DNA of 64,000 bases from Paenibacillus kyungheensis (GTDB lineage Bacteria > Bacillota > Bacilli > Paenibacillales > Paenibacillaceae). The position numbers were made by a program, and so were the translations under genes. Location: the NCBI RefSeq assembly GCF_028606985.1, contig NZ_CP117416.1:499501-563500 (forward strand), in the 5' to 3' direction. This document shows, piece after piece, positions 51,627 to 62,094 of this stretch (positions are counted from its first letter, which is position 1; each line of letters starts with the position of its first letter). Below the pieces are notes generated by a model. The model was not told where the DNA came from, made no database searches, and saw nothing but the letters and a program-made list of their open reading frames with translations.

Positions 51627-52880
51627 ATGCTGAATGCACAGAGTTTGTCGCCAAAAATAGATATTACCGTCAAAAATAAGCTCATCATCTTTATTACGAT
51701 GGTACTTATTGTCATTACGTCGGGTTCTGTATTATTCGGCAAATTATATTATTCCCTCTTTATTATGATTCTGTTCGCAACAGCGGTAGTGTTTTACTTT
51801 CCGAAGCAGATTGAACCCAAGCACTTTTTGACTTTAATGGTGATCTTAGCTTTCATCTTATTCAACATGTTACTGTATCGCGATAATGTGGGCGGTTATG
51901 GTGGATTGATCCTCAAGATTCTAGCGATTTTTATGATTATCAATCGTCTGGATATCCAGCAAGCTGGTAAAAGTTATCAGTGGATTATCGTCGCTTTGGC
52001 TTTGCTAAGCTTACCGTTCTATGCTCTGGGTGTAGTTAGCCCTGAATTTGTAAGATCGACATTCCCAACAGTCGATGTATGGAATGGTGTTTATCGAATC
52101 ACACCATTTTATGTATATGGGAATTGGAATATGTCACGAAATCAGGGGATCTTCTGGGAACCTGGTGCTTTTCAAGTCTTTCTGAATTTGGGCATTTTCC
52201 TGATGCTGTTCACCAACCGGAAGCTGCCCAAATGGAAATTGATTCTCGTTACCGGTACATTACTCACAACGATGTCCACTTCCGGATATATGATCTGCGG
52301 ATTGATCTACTTCGCGTATCTTATCCGTAGCGGTAAACGCAAGCAAATGACGCAACTTATTATTCCGTTGTTGCTGTTAATTCCGCTGATTTATTTTGAA
52401 AGTCAAAGTGGTGTTATTGCAGATAAGTTTCAGGATGGCAATCAATCATTTGATCGCCGATCACTGGATACGACATCGAATCTGGAGCTAATGATCGAGA
52501 AACCGCTCGTCGGTTGGGGCTTCCAGAACAATAGCGTACTGATGGAACGGTATGGAATAGGTGATTCTTCAAATTCATTACTGACCTTTGGTTATCAATT
52601 TGGCTTACCGTTACTACTGATTATGTTGATCTACTATTATTCAAGATTACAGCGAGCAATCGACAGTGTGTTTCAAAGCATACTGATCTTTATTGCACTG
52701 ATCATAGTCTTTTCTACTGAAAATATGATCTTTCAGCCATTGTTCGTTATGTTGATGTTTTTCGATGTAAAAGCTTCAGAACAAAAATTAAAGAGTGGTG
52801 AACAACTCCATGGAAACGAAGTCAATCGCTTACGTAGCCCCTTACGTGGACGAGCAATTGCACCAGAAAAGGGGATATAG
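51627..52880 (+). CDS. Wzy-like polysaccharide polymerase
   Basis: The ATG at 51627 follows AAGGAGTGG; frames further upstream overlap the acyltransferase and are not supported. The 417-residue protein has about ten membrane helices, with a large extracytoplasmic loop in the second half containing RDNVGG, NQGIFWEPGAFQVFLNLGIF and LVGWGFQNNS. This arrangement matches O-antigen polymerase/ligase proteins. Sequence conservation in this family is low, so the call rests on topology and position. The C-terminal 24 codons overlap the next gene in another frame. Confidence 0.82.
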   Translation: MLNAQSLSPKIDITVKNKLIIFITMVLIVITSGSVLFGKLYYSLFIMILFATAVVFYFPKQIEPKHFLTLMVILAFILFNMLLYRDNVGGYGGLILKILAIFMIINRLDIQQAGKSYQWIIVALALLSLPFYALGVVSPEFVRSTFPTVDVWNGVYRITPFYVYGNWNMSRNQGIFWEPGAFQVFLNLGIFLMLFTNRKLPKWKLILVTGTLLTTMSTSGYMICGLIYFAYLIRSGKRKQMTQLIIPLLLLIPLIYFESQSGVIADKFQDGNQSFDRRSLDTTSNLELMIEKPLVGWGFQNNSVLMERYGIGDSSNSLLTFGYQFGLPLLLIMLIYYYSRLQRAIDSVFQSILIFIALIIVFSTENMIFQPLFVMLMFFDVKASEQKLKSGEQLHGNEVNRLRSPLRGRAIAPEKGI

Positions 52881-54063
52881 CTCAAAACATACGGCAGGCA
52901 ATAAAAAAATTGACTGTATCTTGCATGCGTTGGAGGAAGGAGATAATCAGATTACGGTTATCTCACCATTGCTACTCAAAAAGAATACATTTCGTTTTTT
53001 TAGCGCAGATCGTTATTCGATTGGACATCGAAGTGAAGTCATTTATCCAGCAACGGTGGATGCGAAATTTATCAGTCTGTTTTTGACACTGTTTACGACG
53101 TTTTTTCAACTGGTTCGTTGGAATCGGGCGCATAAAGGAGAATCACGTGCTGTGATTTTCTACAACTATCGTCTAGAAACAGCGTTACCAGCGATGTTGT
53201 TCAAAATGCTGTATCGTGTGCCGCTTATCGTTGAGTATGAAGATGGGATCTACGCTGTAACAGAAACGAATAAGTACTACAAAAAGCTAACCGTAATGGT
53301 AGAGAAATTTGCCAACAAATTGTTAGATGGTGCTGTACTTGTTACTTCTGTACTCAAGAAAAGAATTCGCACCGACAACTATACAGTGGTTCGTGGAGGT
53401 ACAGTTCATCCTGCGAAGCTCAAGCCTGTGCAGGAAGTGAATCTAGGTACTGCTGATCGGCCATTCCGTATGGTGTACTCTGGACGACTCGATTACGACC
53501 GTGGTATTGAAATTCTGCTTGAAGCGCTCCCCCACGTGAACACCGAGCGCATGATTCAATTAGATATTACAGGCTATGGTCCGTTAGAAGAAAAAGTAAA
53601 ACAGTTTATCGCAAGCCAGTCTAATGCACGCATCAATATCACATTCCACGGTTTTCTGGATGATAACGATTATGCAGCATTGATGGAGCAAGCGGATTTA
53701 TTTGTAAATACACAACGTGAAAAGATTCTATTCAGTGAATGTTCGTTCCCTTCTAAAGTGGTCGAATATATCAAATATGGCAAATTGGTTCTAACTTCTG
53801 GCGTATCCGATATCAATCTGATTAATCAGAATATGTTTGTAACCTATGGCAATGATAATGCACAAGAATTAGCCGCAGCGATTAACGAAATTTTGCGTCA
53901 TCCAGCACAATACAGTCTATATCCAGCTCGTGCGATGCAGTGGTTAATCAGCGATTGTTCGCATAAAGTCGTTGCTGACAAGTTAGACAAAGTGCTCAAT
54001 CGTGCAATCAACGGAGGTACGCAAGAAAAAGTGGTTTATTCAGAATCCACTTCAATGAAATAA
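52810..54063 (+). CDS. Glycosyltransferase family 4
   Basis: The 417-residue GT-B protein has the GT4 C-terminal half: RMVYSGRLDYDRGIEILLEA, ITGYGPLEEKV, FHGFLDDNDYAALMEQADLF and the donor site with CSFPSKVVEYIKYGKLVLTS. The N-terminal half contains VPLIVEYEDGIYAVTE. I take the ATG at 52810, preceded by GGTGA; GTG codons at 52795 and 52798 are alternatives. It overlaps the polymerase gene by 71 bases, an unusually long overlap for this cluster. Confidence 0.88.
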   Translation: METKSIAYVAPYVDEQLHQKRGYSSKHTAGNKKIDCILHALEEGDNQITVISPLLLKKNTFRFFSADRYSIGHRSEVIYPATVDAKFISLFLTLFTTFFQLVRWNRAHKGESRAVIFYNYRLETALPAMLFKMLYRVPLIVEYEDGIYAVTETNKYYKKLTVMVEKFANKLLDGAVLVTSVLKKRIRTDNYTVVRGGTVHPAKLKPVQEVNLGTADRPFRMVYSGRLDYDRGIEILLEALPHVNTERMIQLDITGYGPLEEKVKQFIASQSNARINITFHGFLDDNDYAALMEQADLFVNTQREKILFSECSFPSKVVEYIKYGKLVLTSGVSDINLINQNMFVTYGNDNAQELAAAINEILRHPAQYSLYPARAMQWLISDCSHKVVADKLDKVLNRAINGGTQEKVVYSESTSMK

Positions 54064-54082
54064 GCGGGAAGGAGGGATGAAG

Positions 54083-54688
54083 ATGGTAAATATTAGACTG
54101 GATCAATATTCGCAAGCGGAGTATTCGCGCGGAAGATCAGGGCTATATTGTCTACTCTGGTGGTTTGTACAAGGAACATTATTCCGCTTCTCCCTGCATA
54201 ACATGTACAACTGGAGAAGATTTCTTCTCAACAGCTTTGGAGCGAAGCTTGGACTTGGTGTTCATGTTCGTCCATCGGCTAAATTTACGTATCCATGGAA
54301 AGTTACGATCGGTGAGTATTCGTGGATTGGAGACAATGTTGAATTTTACAGTCTAGATGAGATTGTGATCGGTAGTCATTGTGTCATTTCCCAGAATTCC
54401 TATCTGTGTACAGGAAGTCATAAGCTGAACGATCCAACGTTTGGATTGATTACAAAGCCGATTACGATAAAAGATGGCGCATGGGTAGCAAGCGACGTAT
54501 TTGTCTATCCAGGCGTAACGATTCACGAATTAGGTGTTGCAGGAGCACGCAGTACGATTTTTAAAGATATTCCAGCAAATGAAGTGCATATCGGTTTTCC
54601 GGCTGCTTTTCACAAGTATCGTTTTCCTGAAGAAGTGACCAAAGAAAATTCAGTGGCTTCGATTGCTCAAGTACACCGTATCAAGTAA
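54083..54688 (+). CDS. WcaF-type acetyltransferase
   Basis: GGAGGG directly abuts an ATG at 54077, so the ATG at 54083 (spacing six) is preferred. The 201-residue hexapeptide-repeat protein resembles the colanic acid acetyltransferase WcaF: NMYNWRRFLLNSFGAKLGLGVHVRPSAKFTYPWKVTIGEY (in part), SQNSYLCTGSHKLNDPTFGL, ITIKDGAWVASDVFVYPGV and ARSTIFKDIPANEVHIG-FPA. The His in TGSHKL is the expected catalytic base. With the other acyltransferase this predicts two acylation positions on the polymer. Confidence 0.9.
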   Translation: MVNIRLDQYSQAEYSRGRSGLYCLLWWFVQGTLFRFSLHNMYNWRRFLLNSFGAKLGLGVHVRPSAKFTYPWKVTIGEYSWIGDNVEFYSLDEIVIGSHCVISQNSYLCTGSHKLNDPTFGLITKPITIKDGAWVASDVFVYPGVTIHELGVAGARSTIFKDIPANEVHIGFPAAFHKYRFPEEVTKENSVASIAQVHRIK

Positions 54689-54723
54689 ATCAAATGAGTC
54701 CTATAGACAAAAGAGGGATGAGT

Positions 54724-56010
54724 GTGAAACCAAAAATAGTTTTTGTCATTAACTACTTTTATCCCGACTATGCATCAACGGGACAATTATTAACCGAGTT
54801 ATGTCTGTACTTACAACATGACTTTGATATTACAGTTATTGCTGAATGTCCTCCAGGTTATGGAGGCGAAGCCGCACCGAAAGGGCGTTATATTACCGAT
54901 CACCTTGAAAATATTAAAGTGATTCGTATTCGTCTTCCTGAGGTCGATAAGCAAAGTAAATTCAGCCGGATCAAGTATATTTCGACATACTTCTTCTATG
55001 CGACTTACTTGTTATTGAAGCAAAAAAATACAGACTTTATCTACACGATCTCTACACCACCGGTATTAGGTGGACTGATCGGTACGATAGGCAAATTATT
55101 CAAACGTTCTAAACATATCTACAATATTCAAGATTTCAACCCTGAGCAAGCAGAAGCTGTTGGATACACCAAGCGTCAATGGATCTTCAATGTGGCTCGT
55201 GCGATCGATAATATCAATTGCTCGATGGCAGATCATATCATTACTGTTGGTAAAGATATGCAAGAGACATTGGTTAACCGCTTTGGTGGACGCAAGCATA
55301 TCGAAAATACCGTCATTAACAACTGGACGAATGAAGAAGAAATCGTTCCGTTGGACAAAAATCATCCACGAGTTGCCAAGTTTATTGCCGATCATGGCTG
55401 GCAAGACAAATTCGTTGTGATGTATTCCGGTAATCTGGGTCTGTATTATGATCTGGAAAATCTAATGACGATTATACCGGGTCTAAAAGATTGCAAAAAT
55501 CTGGTCTTTGCTTTTATCGGAGAAGGTGCGGTGAAGAAAAAGATGCAGGAATATGCAGCCCAACATGGACTCGAACAATCCGGTCAAGTGTGTTTTCTCC
55601 CTTTCCAACCGAAAGAGGATTTGAAATATTCGCTTAATGCTGCTGATGTTCATCTGGTCGTGAATCAGAAAGGCATCAAAGGGGTCTCCGTTCCAAGTAA
55701 AATCTACGGCGTGATGGCGGCTGGTAAAGCAGTACTTGGTGTTCTTGAATCAGGTAGTGAAGCACATCGCCTTATTGTCGAAGGAGCTTGTGGACTGGTA
55801 GCAGAACCTCAAAATTATGAGGATATTGCGATTCAACTTCGTCGTCTGTACGAGATGGATGCTGAAGAAATTCAAGCGATCGGTCAGAATGGACGGGATT
55901 ATCTGGAAAAATATTTACGCCGCGATGTATCGCTGGAAAAATATCGTCAGCTATTGTTATCCATGGCGACACAGTCCCCGTCAACAACTATGGTTTCTGA
56001 ATCAAGATAA
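54724..56010 (+). CDS. Glycosyltransferase family 4 (WcaI-like)
   Basis: A GTG at 54724, six bases after AAGAGGG, is the best start; ATGs at 54694 and 54718 have poor spacing. The 428-residue GT-B protein matches the WcaI/WbuB group: VFVINYFYPDYASTGQLLTEL at the N-terminus, YNIQDFNPEQAEAVGY, GKDMQETLVNRFG, MYSGNLGLYYDLENLM and the donor site VPSKIYGVMAAGKAVLGV. The group includes fucosyl and N-acetylfucosaminyl transferases. A fucosyl role fits the Gmd-Fcl genes but is inference. Confidence 0.9.
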   Translation: MKPKIVFVINYFYPDYASTGQLLTELCLYLQHDFDITVIAECPPGYGGEAAPKGRYITDHLENIKVIRIRLPEVDKQSKFSRIKYISTYFFYATYLLLKQKNTDFIYTISTPPVLGGLIGTIGKLFKRSKHIYNIQDFNPEQAEAVGYTKRQWIFNVARAIDNINCSMADHIITVGKDMQETLVNRFGGRKHIENTVINNWTNEEEIVPLDKNHPRVAKFIADHGWQDKFVVMYSGNLGLYYDLENLMTIIPGLKDCKNLVFAFIGEGAVKKKMQEYAAQHGLEQSGQVCFLPFQPKEDLKYSLNAADVHLVVNQKGIKGVSVPSKIYGVMAAGKAVLGVLESGSEAHRLIVEGACGLVAEPQNYEDIAIQLRRLYEMDAEEIQAIGQNGRDYLEKYLRRDVSLEKYRQLLLSMATQSPSTTMVSESR

Positions 56011-56069
56011 ATATAGTCGGAACGACCAACCATCCGTAACATACTAAAAAAGAAATGGGAGGGATTGGA

Positions 56070-57437
56070 GTGAAACTTATCCTTTTATCTGGAGGTTCAG
56101 GTAAGCGTTTGTGGCCTCTGTCTAACGATGCAAGATCAAAACAATTTTTGAGAGTACTGGAAAATGAAAAAGGTGAACTGGTATCGATGGTTCAGCGTGT
56201 ATGGAATCAATTGGATGCTTGTGGATTAAGCGAGTCTAGCCTTATCGCAACTGGTCAATCTCAAGTCGAGATTATGCGGAGTCAAGTCGGTGCTGATGTA
56301 CCCCTTATTATTGAGCCAGAACGAAGAGATACGTTTCCTGCTATAGCACTTGCAGCAACCTATCTATATTCTATGGAAGGTGTCAGTCTGGATGAAGTCA
56401 TTACGATTTTGCCAGTCGATCCTTATGTAGACAATATGTTTTTTGACACTGTAAAAAGTATGGAAATGGCACTACAAGAATCCGATGCGGATATCGCACT
56501 AATCGGTGTAGAACCAACCTATCCTTCTTCTAAATACGGATATATTATTCCGTCAGGTGAAACAACAGAAACCGGTCTACGCAAAGTAAGCCGTTTCCAA
56601 GAAAAACCGACCGAAGAATATGCAGAACAATTAATTGCTGAAAATGCACTGTGGAACTGTGGTGTATTTGCTTTCAAACTAGGCTATCTGATTAGCTTAC
56701 TTGAAGAAAAAGGATTACCTATTCAATACGAGCAATTCCTTAAACAATATGATCGTTTACCAAAAATCAGTTTTGACTATGAAGTTGTCGAGCAAGCGAA
56801 TAACATTATTGCTCTTCCATATACCGGCTACTGGAAAGACTTAGGTACATGGAATACATTGACCGAGGAAATGAGCAGCGTACAAATCGGACGCGGTATT
56901 ATCAGTGAAGATTGTGAAAATACGCATCTCGTAAACGAAACGAACGTACCTGTTACGATTTTGGGTATGAAAGATGTTGTTGTTGCTGTTAGCCCGGACG
57001 GTATTCTGGTATCGGATAAAGCATCCAGTCCACGTCTGAAAGAATTAGTGAATTTCGATCAAGGTCCTATGTATGAAGAGCGTCAATGGGGCTGGGTCGT
57101 TGTATTGGATGATCAGAAGTATGAAGACGGACGCTGTGTACTAACGAAGCGTATCGGTCTGCAAGAAGGTAAGAACCTGAGCTATCAGTCCCATACCGAT
57201 CGTGAAGAAGTGTGGACAGTCGTTAAAGGCGAAGGTGAATTTGTGCTAAACGGTAACATGATGCGGGTAAGAGCAGGGAACGTACTGCATATTCCAGTCA
57301 AAGCACTTCATAGTATCCGTGCAGTGAAGGATCTAGAAGTGATCGTTGTCCAAACGGGCTTCAATGCGCAGAACGATCAAATTGTGGAGCTATTCCATTC
57401 ATGGGAAGAGATCGAACAAAACTGCATGAAGATTTGA
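56070..57437 (+). CDS. manC: Mannose-1-phosphate guanylyltransferase, bifunctional type
   Basis: A GTG at 56070 follows GGGAGGG by six bases and gives LILLSGGSGKRLWPLSNDA at the N-terminus (nucleotide-binding loop). The 455-residue protein has a nucleotidyltransferase domain (about 1-270: EPERRDTFPAIALA, FQEKPTEEYA, NCGVFAFKL) and a C-terminal type II phosphomannose isomerase cupin (about 335-450: REEVWTVVKGEGEFVLNG, HIPVKALHSI). It supplies GDP-mannose to Gmd and possibly to mannosyl transfer. A phosphomannomutase is not present in the cluster and must come from elsewhere. Confidence 0.94.
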   Translation: MKLILLSGGSGKRLWPLSNDARSKQFLRVLENEKGELVSMVQRVWNQLDACGLSESSLIATGQSQVEIMRSQVGADVPLIIEPERRDTFPAIALAATYLYSMEGVSLDEVITILPVDPYVDNMFFDTVKSMEMALQESDADIALIGVEPTYPSSKYGYIIPSGETTETGLRKVSRFQEKPTEEYAEQLIAENALWNCGVFAFKLGYLISLLEEKGLPIQYEQFLKQYDRLPKISFDYEVVEQANNIIALPYTGYWKDLGTWNTLTEEMSSVQIGRGIISEDCENTHLVNETNVPVTILGMKDVVVAVSPDGILVSDKASSPRLKELVNFDQGPMYEERQWGWVVVLDDQKYEDGRCVLTKRIGLQEGKNLSYQSHTDREEVWTVVKGEGEFVLNGNMMRVRAGNVLHIPVKALHSIRAVKDLEVIVVQTGFNAQNDQIVELFHSWEEIEQNCMKI

Positions 57438-58582
57438 TCACCATTTGTTATTACATTTCAGATTATGGATATGGACATGCGACTCGAAGTATCGCGATTA
57501 TCCGCACGATATTAGAGCGACATCAAGATGCACCTATCCGCTTAATCGTGAATTGTGGCAAAGCATTACCGTTTTTAATAGATTCGTTGCAATCACAAAT
57601 GATGCCAGCGATCTCTCAAGATCACCATATCGAATTCAGAAGCATATTCTCGGATACGGGTTATGTGTTACACAACGATTCGATAGCAGCAGATATACAA
57701 GGCCTTAGACAACAATATAATCTCGATATGTCGTTGTTTGAAGAAAGAATTACCCAAGAACAGCAATTTTTAGAAAATGTGCAAGCACAACTGGTCATTA
57801 GTGATATTTCACCGATTCCATTTGTTGCAGCACAGCGTACAGGTGTAGAGTCGTTAGGTATTTCCAACTTTACATGGTACACCGCTTATCAAGATATGTT
57901 GGACAAGTCAGATCTGAATCAGTTACGCGAAGCATACGCGCAGATGGATCATTTTATCAGTCTAGCCGGTTGTGCTGAACCACAATGGGGACGCAAATGC
58001 CGGATAGATACTGGATTCTTTTGCAGACAGCCTGATCTTCAGGAAGTCGAACGTATTCGCACAGCATTAGATCCGACCGGAAAACGCAAAATTATCTTTT
58101 TTGGCTTAGGTCGTAGTATACAGGTAGATCATTGGTCAACGATGGAACTGTGGGATAGTGAAGATTGCGTATTTATCGTATCTTCCAATATGGATATTGA
58201 CCATCCTAATGTCGTGCAGATTCCTGATCAATATACCGAATCACAGAATTATGTAGCTGCCGCCAATCTGGTGATAACCAAGCCAGGATGGGGCACCGTC
58301 TGTGAAGCGATCGAGTTAGCAAAGCCACTCATTTTGCTTAATCGCAGTCACTTTTATGAAGATCGTCATACGATTGCAGCTGTTCCTGTCGATCATCCTT
58401 TGTACTTGATGTCATGGGAAGAGATTCAGCAACTTACATTTGCGGCTGAGGATCGGATAGATGAGCTTGAGCATTCGCCGCCAAGCAAAGTGTCAAGCAC
58501 TGATCATCATGTATCCAGCTCAACTCTGATAGAGATTGCTGATTATATTCAGAATCTTTTACATCATGTAAAAGTAGTCTGA
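57434..58582 (+). CDS. GT-B glycosyltransferase-like protein
   Basis: A TTG at 57434 overlapping the manC stop (TTGA) gives 382 residues beginning ITICYYISDYGYGHATRS; an ATG at 57401 would extend it inside manC. The N-terminus with the YGYGHATRS loop and the C-terminal ITKPGWGTVCEAIELAKPLI resemble MurG/MGT-type GT-B enzymes and the glycosyltransferase-like part of L-arabinokinase proteins. The last 35 residues are low complexity (Ser/His). Donor and acceptor are unknown. Its position suggests a late step of repeat-unit assembly. Confidence 0.8.
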   Translation: MITICYYISDYGYGHATRSIAIIRTILERHQDAPIRLIVNCGKALPFLIDSLQSQMMPAISQDHHIEFRSIFSDTGYVLHNDSIAADIQGLRQQYNLDMSLFEERITQEQQFLENVQAQLVISDISPIPFVAAQRTGVESLGISNFTWYTAYQDMLDKSDLNQLREAYAQMDHFISLAGCAEPQWGRKCRIDTGFFCRQPDLQEVERIRTALDPTGKRKIIFFGLGRSIQVDHWSTMELWDSEDCVFIVSSNMDIDHPNVVQIPDQYTESQNYVAAANLVITKPGWGTVCEAIELAKPLILLNRSHFYEDRHTIAAVPVDHPLYLMSWEEIQQLTFAAEDRIDELEHSPPSKVSSTDHHVSSSTLIEIADYIQNLLHHVKVV

Positions 58583-58584
58583 AC

Positions 58585-58686
58585 TTAGTGCATAACGATC
58601 CAGGCGATAGCACCCCATAATAATAGTGAAATTGCAGTGCCCCATAGGCATCCTTTTGCAAATGTTGGATTAGTTTGATATCTCAT
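58585..58686 (-). CDS. Small membrane protein (33 aa)
   Basis: A short gene on the minus strand between two plus-strand EPS genes. GGAGG (58696-58700 in reverse) lies nine bases before an ATG at 58684-58686. The product starts MRYQTNPTFAKG and has one hydrophobic helix of about 20 residues (LWGTAISLLLWGAIAWIV), ending MH. The stop codon lies two bases from the stop of the convergent glycosyltransferase gene. The good binding site and membrane-helix composition support a real gene. Function unknown. Confidence 0.7.
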   Translation of the reverse strand: MRYQTNPTFAKGCLWGTAISLLLWGAIAWIVMH

Positions 58687-58903
58687 AATGGTCAGCCTCC
58701 AAATATAGAATGAGATTGAAAAATATTTGTCCAATCATAGATTGAATCCGTACTAGATTGAATCTGTCAATCTGACAAATGAATCAATTTCTTATAAATA
58801 CTATATCGGTTGAACTACGGGATAGATGAATAGAGGTTTTGGAATAACATACTCAATCTGTTTTGAAATATAAAATTACAAATAAGGAACAGGAGTGGTA
58901 ATG
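58687..58903. other. Repeat-rich upstream region of ugd
   Basis: TAGATTGAATC occurs twice (58738-58748 and 58754-58764), enclosed by the inverted repeat ATTTGTC (58725-58731) and GACAAAT (58774-58780). This dense set of sites lies about 125 bases before ugd and may bind a regulator or form an mRNA hairpin. A separate promoter for ugd is plausible. Confidence 0.55.
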
Positions 58904-60232
58904 ATGAATATTACTGTAATAGGTACAGGTTATGTAGGTTTGGTATCAGGTGTCTGCTTTTCAGAAATAGGAAACAACGTGCGTTGTGTGGATAAAATTG
59001 CTTCTAAGATCGAAACATTGCAAAGCGGTGGCATCCCGATCTACGAACCAGGTCTTCAAGAAATGATGATGAAGAATGTAGAAGCAGGACGACTAACATT
59101 TACAACGGACTTGAGTGGACCGGTATCCGAATCGGATCTCGTGATTATTGCAGTAGGTACTCCACCACTTCCTTCCGGTGAAGCCGATCTACAATATATC
59201 GAAGCAGCAGCTCGTGAGATTGCTCTTTCTATGAAAGGGTACACGGTTGTCGCTGTGAAAAGTACAGTCCCTGTTGGAACCAATGAGCGCGTAAACAGCA
59301 TTATTGCTTCTTTGACAGATCAACCTTTTGATACAGCTTCGATTCCAGAATTTTTACGTGAAGGTTCTGCGGTTAAAGATGCATTTAATCCAGATCGTCT
59401 GGTATTGGGTGTACAGACACAACAAGCAGCAGACTTGCTACTTGAATTGCACCGTCCATTGACAGAAAATCTAGTTGTAACCGATATCCGTAGTGCAGAA
59501 ATGATCAAATACGCATCGAATGCGTTCCTTGCAACAAAGATTTCATTTATCAACGAAATTGCTAATATCTGTGATAAAGTAGGCGCAGATGTTGACGAAG
59601 TCGCTAAAGGGATGGGATTGGATCGTCGTATCGGACCTTCATTCTTGAATGCGGGTATCGGTTATGGTGGTTCTTGCTTCCCGAAAGATACTCATGCTTT
59701 GATCCAAATCGCAGGTAATGTAGAGTATGACTTTAAATTACTCAAATCTGTAGTTGAAGTCAACCAAGCACAACGCTGGGGAATCGTTGATAAGTTGTTA
59801 GAAGCATTAGGTACATTGCAAGGTAAAAAAATCGCTGTCTGGGGTCTAGCGTTCAAACCAGATACAGATGATATTCGTGAAGCACCATCCTTGGAGATCG
59901 TACCGAAATTAGTAGAATTCGGTGCTCTACCACAAGTATTTGATCCAGTAGCAGCAGAAAACTTCCGTCGTGAATATGATCATGAGTCTATTACTTTTGC
60001 AGAGAGTGCGCTAGAAGCGGCTCGTGGTTGCGATGCAGTCTGCTTGTTAACCGAGTGGGGCGAGTTCGTGAATATCGATCTTAAAGAAGTCGAAGCGGTT
60101 ATGAACCAATCAGTACTTGTAGATGGACGTAATGTGTATACTGCACAACGTGTGAAAGAAACAGGTTTTGATTACCATTCTATGGGTCGTCCAGCATTGC
60201 TTCGTGATAGCTTTATCGCAACTCAATCATAA
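58904..60232 (+). CDS. ugd: UDP-glucose 6-dehydrogenase
   Basis: AGGAG lies eight bases before the ATG at 58904 (442 aa); an ATG one codon earlier is equally possible. The protein matches Ugd/TuaD: NAD-binding ITVIGTGYVGLVSGVCFSEI, GTPPLPSGEADLQYIEAAAR, FLREGSAVKDAFNPDRLVLG, the catalytic Cys in GYGGSCFPKDTHAL, and the C-terminal UDP-binding VWGLAFKPDTDDIREAPSL. It oxidises UDP-glucose twice to UDP-glucuronate, which predicts an acidic polymer. It is the last plus-strand gene of the cluster, separated from the operon by a minus-strand small gene. Confidence 0.96.
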   Translation: MNITVIGTGYVGLVSGVCFSEIGNNVRCVDKIASKIETLQSGGIPIYEPGLQEMMMKNVEAGRLTFTTDLSGPVSESDLVIIAVGTPPLPSGEADLQYIEAAAREIALSMKGYTVVAVKSTVPVGTNERVNSIIASLTDQPFDTASIPEFLREGSAVKDAFNPDRLVLGVQTQQAADLLLELHRPLTENLVVTDIRSAEMIKYASNAFLATKISFINEIANICDKVGADVDEVAKGMGLDRRIGPSFLNAGIGYGGSCFPKDTHALIQIAGNVEYDFKLLKSVVEVNQAQRWGIVDKLLEALGTLQGKKIAVWGLAFKPDTDDIREAPSLEIVPKLVEFGALPQVFDPVAAENFRREYDHESITFAESALEAARGCDAVCLLTEWGEFVNIDLKEVEAVMNQSVLVDGRNVYTAQRVKETGFDYHSMGRPALLRDSFIATQS

Positions 60233-60253
60233 TCAAAGATTCTAACCTATAGC

Positions 60254-60294
60254 AAAAACCGACGCTGAAGATCAACTTCAGTGTCGGTTTTTTT
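60254..60294 (+). terminator. Terminator of ugd and the EPS cluster
   Basis: AAAAACCGACGCTGAAG pairs with CTTCAGTGTCGGTTTTT around a five-base loop, and TT follows. Confidence 0.92.
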
Positions 60295-60427
60295 GCTGTT
60301 GTATTCAGATATGAGGATCAGAACATCTATCGATCATCACTAGCAAATAAAAGAGCTTCAGGTGTATATCGTAGTTGATTATCAGTACGCTCGATCGGCG
60401 CTAATCAAGAGAAATAGAATGGAAATT

Positions 60428-60775
60428 TCACTGTGTATGGGAACGATCTCTGACAACACGCTCTAACAATTGACGAATCAATTGAAGATCTTCTTCTTCT
60501 AAAGGAACACCGTCCCAATGAAGTTGAGTATAATTTAAAAATTCGCGTGCATTCGTATTTTGTTGAGCAGGATCAAATTCTTCGGTCAAACCGAGTAAAT
60601 AATCAGAAGTAGTACTCAATTTTTTAGCGATAGATTGGATCGTTTCCAAAGTGGGTTGTCTGTATCCGGACTCGTAGCCTGCATACGTGCTTTTGGCTAC
60701 TCCTACATGATCTGCAACTTCCTTCATCGACATATTTCGCCTTTTGCGAAGTAGTTTGAGGCGTTTGGCGAACAA
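60428..60775 (-). CDS. XRE-family transcriptional regulator
   Basis: A TTG start at 60775 follows AGGGGG by eight bases. The 115-residue protein has an N-terminal XRE helix-turn-helix (about 1-62): LRKRRNMSMKEVADHVGVAK, STYAGYESGYRQPTLETIQS and LSTTSDYLLGLTEE. The acidic C-terminus (LEEEDLQLIRQLLERVVRD) may mediate dimerisation. The layout, with an HTH and a short helical tail, is like phage-type repressors and SinR. Its position next to the exopolysaccharide cluster makes it a candidate regulator, but no common operator was found. Confidence 0.9.
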   Translation of the reverse strand: MFAKRLKLLRKRRNMSMKEVADHVGVAKSTYAGYESGYRQPTLETIQSIAKKLSTTSDYLLGLTEEFDPAQQNTNAREFLNYTQLHWDGVPLEEEDLQLIRQLLERVVRDRSHTQ

Positions 60776-61998
<1,223 letters not shown>

Positions 61999-62094
61999 TA
62001 GATTCACATTCATGATGGTATTGCTCTGTGGAATAGAATAGATGCTTTGTATTATGTGTTAGCTCTACAGTGCGCTGGATCGCTCCATTGAAGT

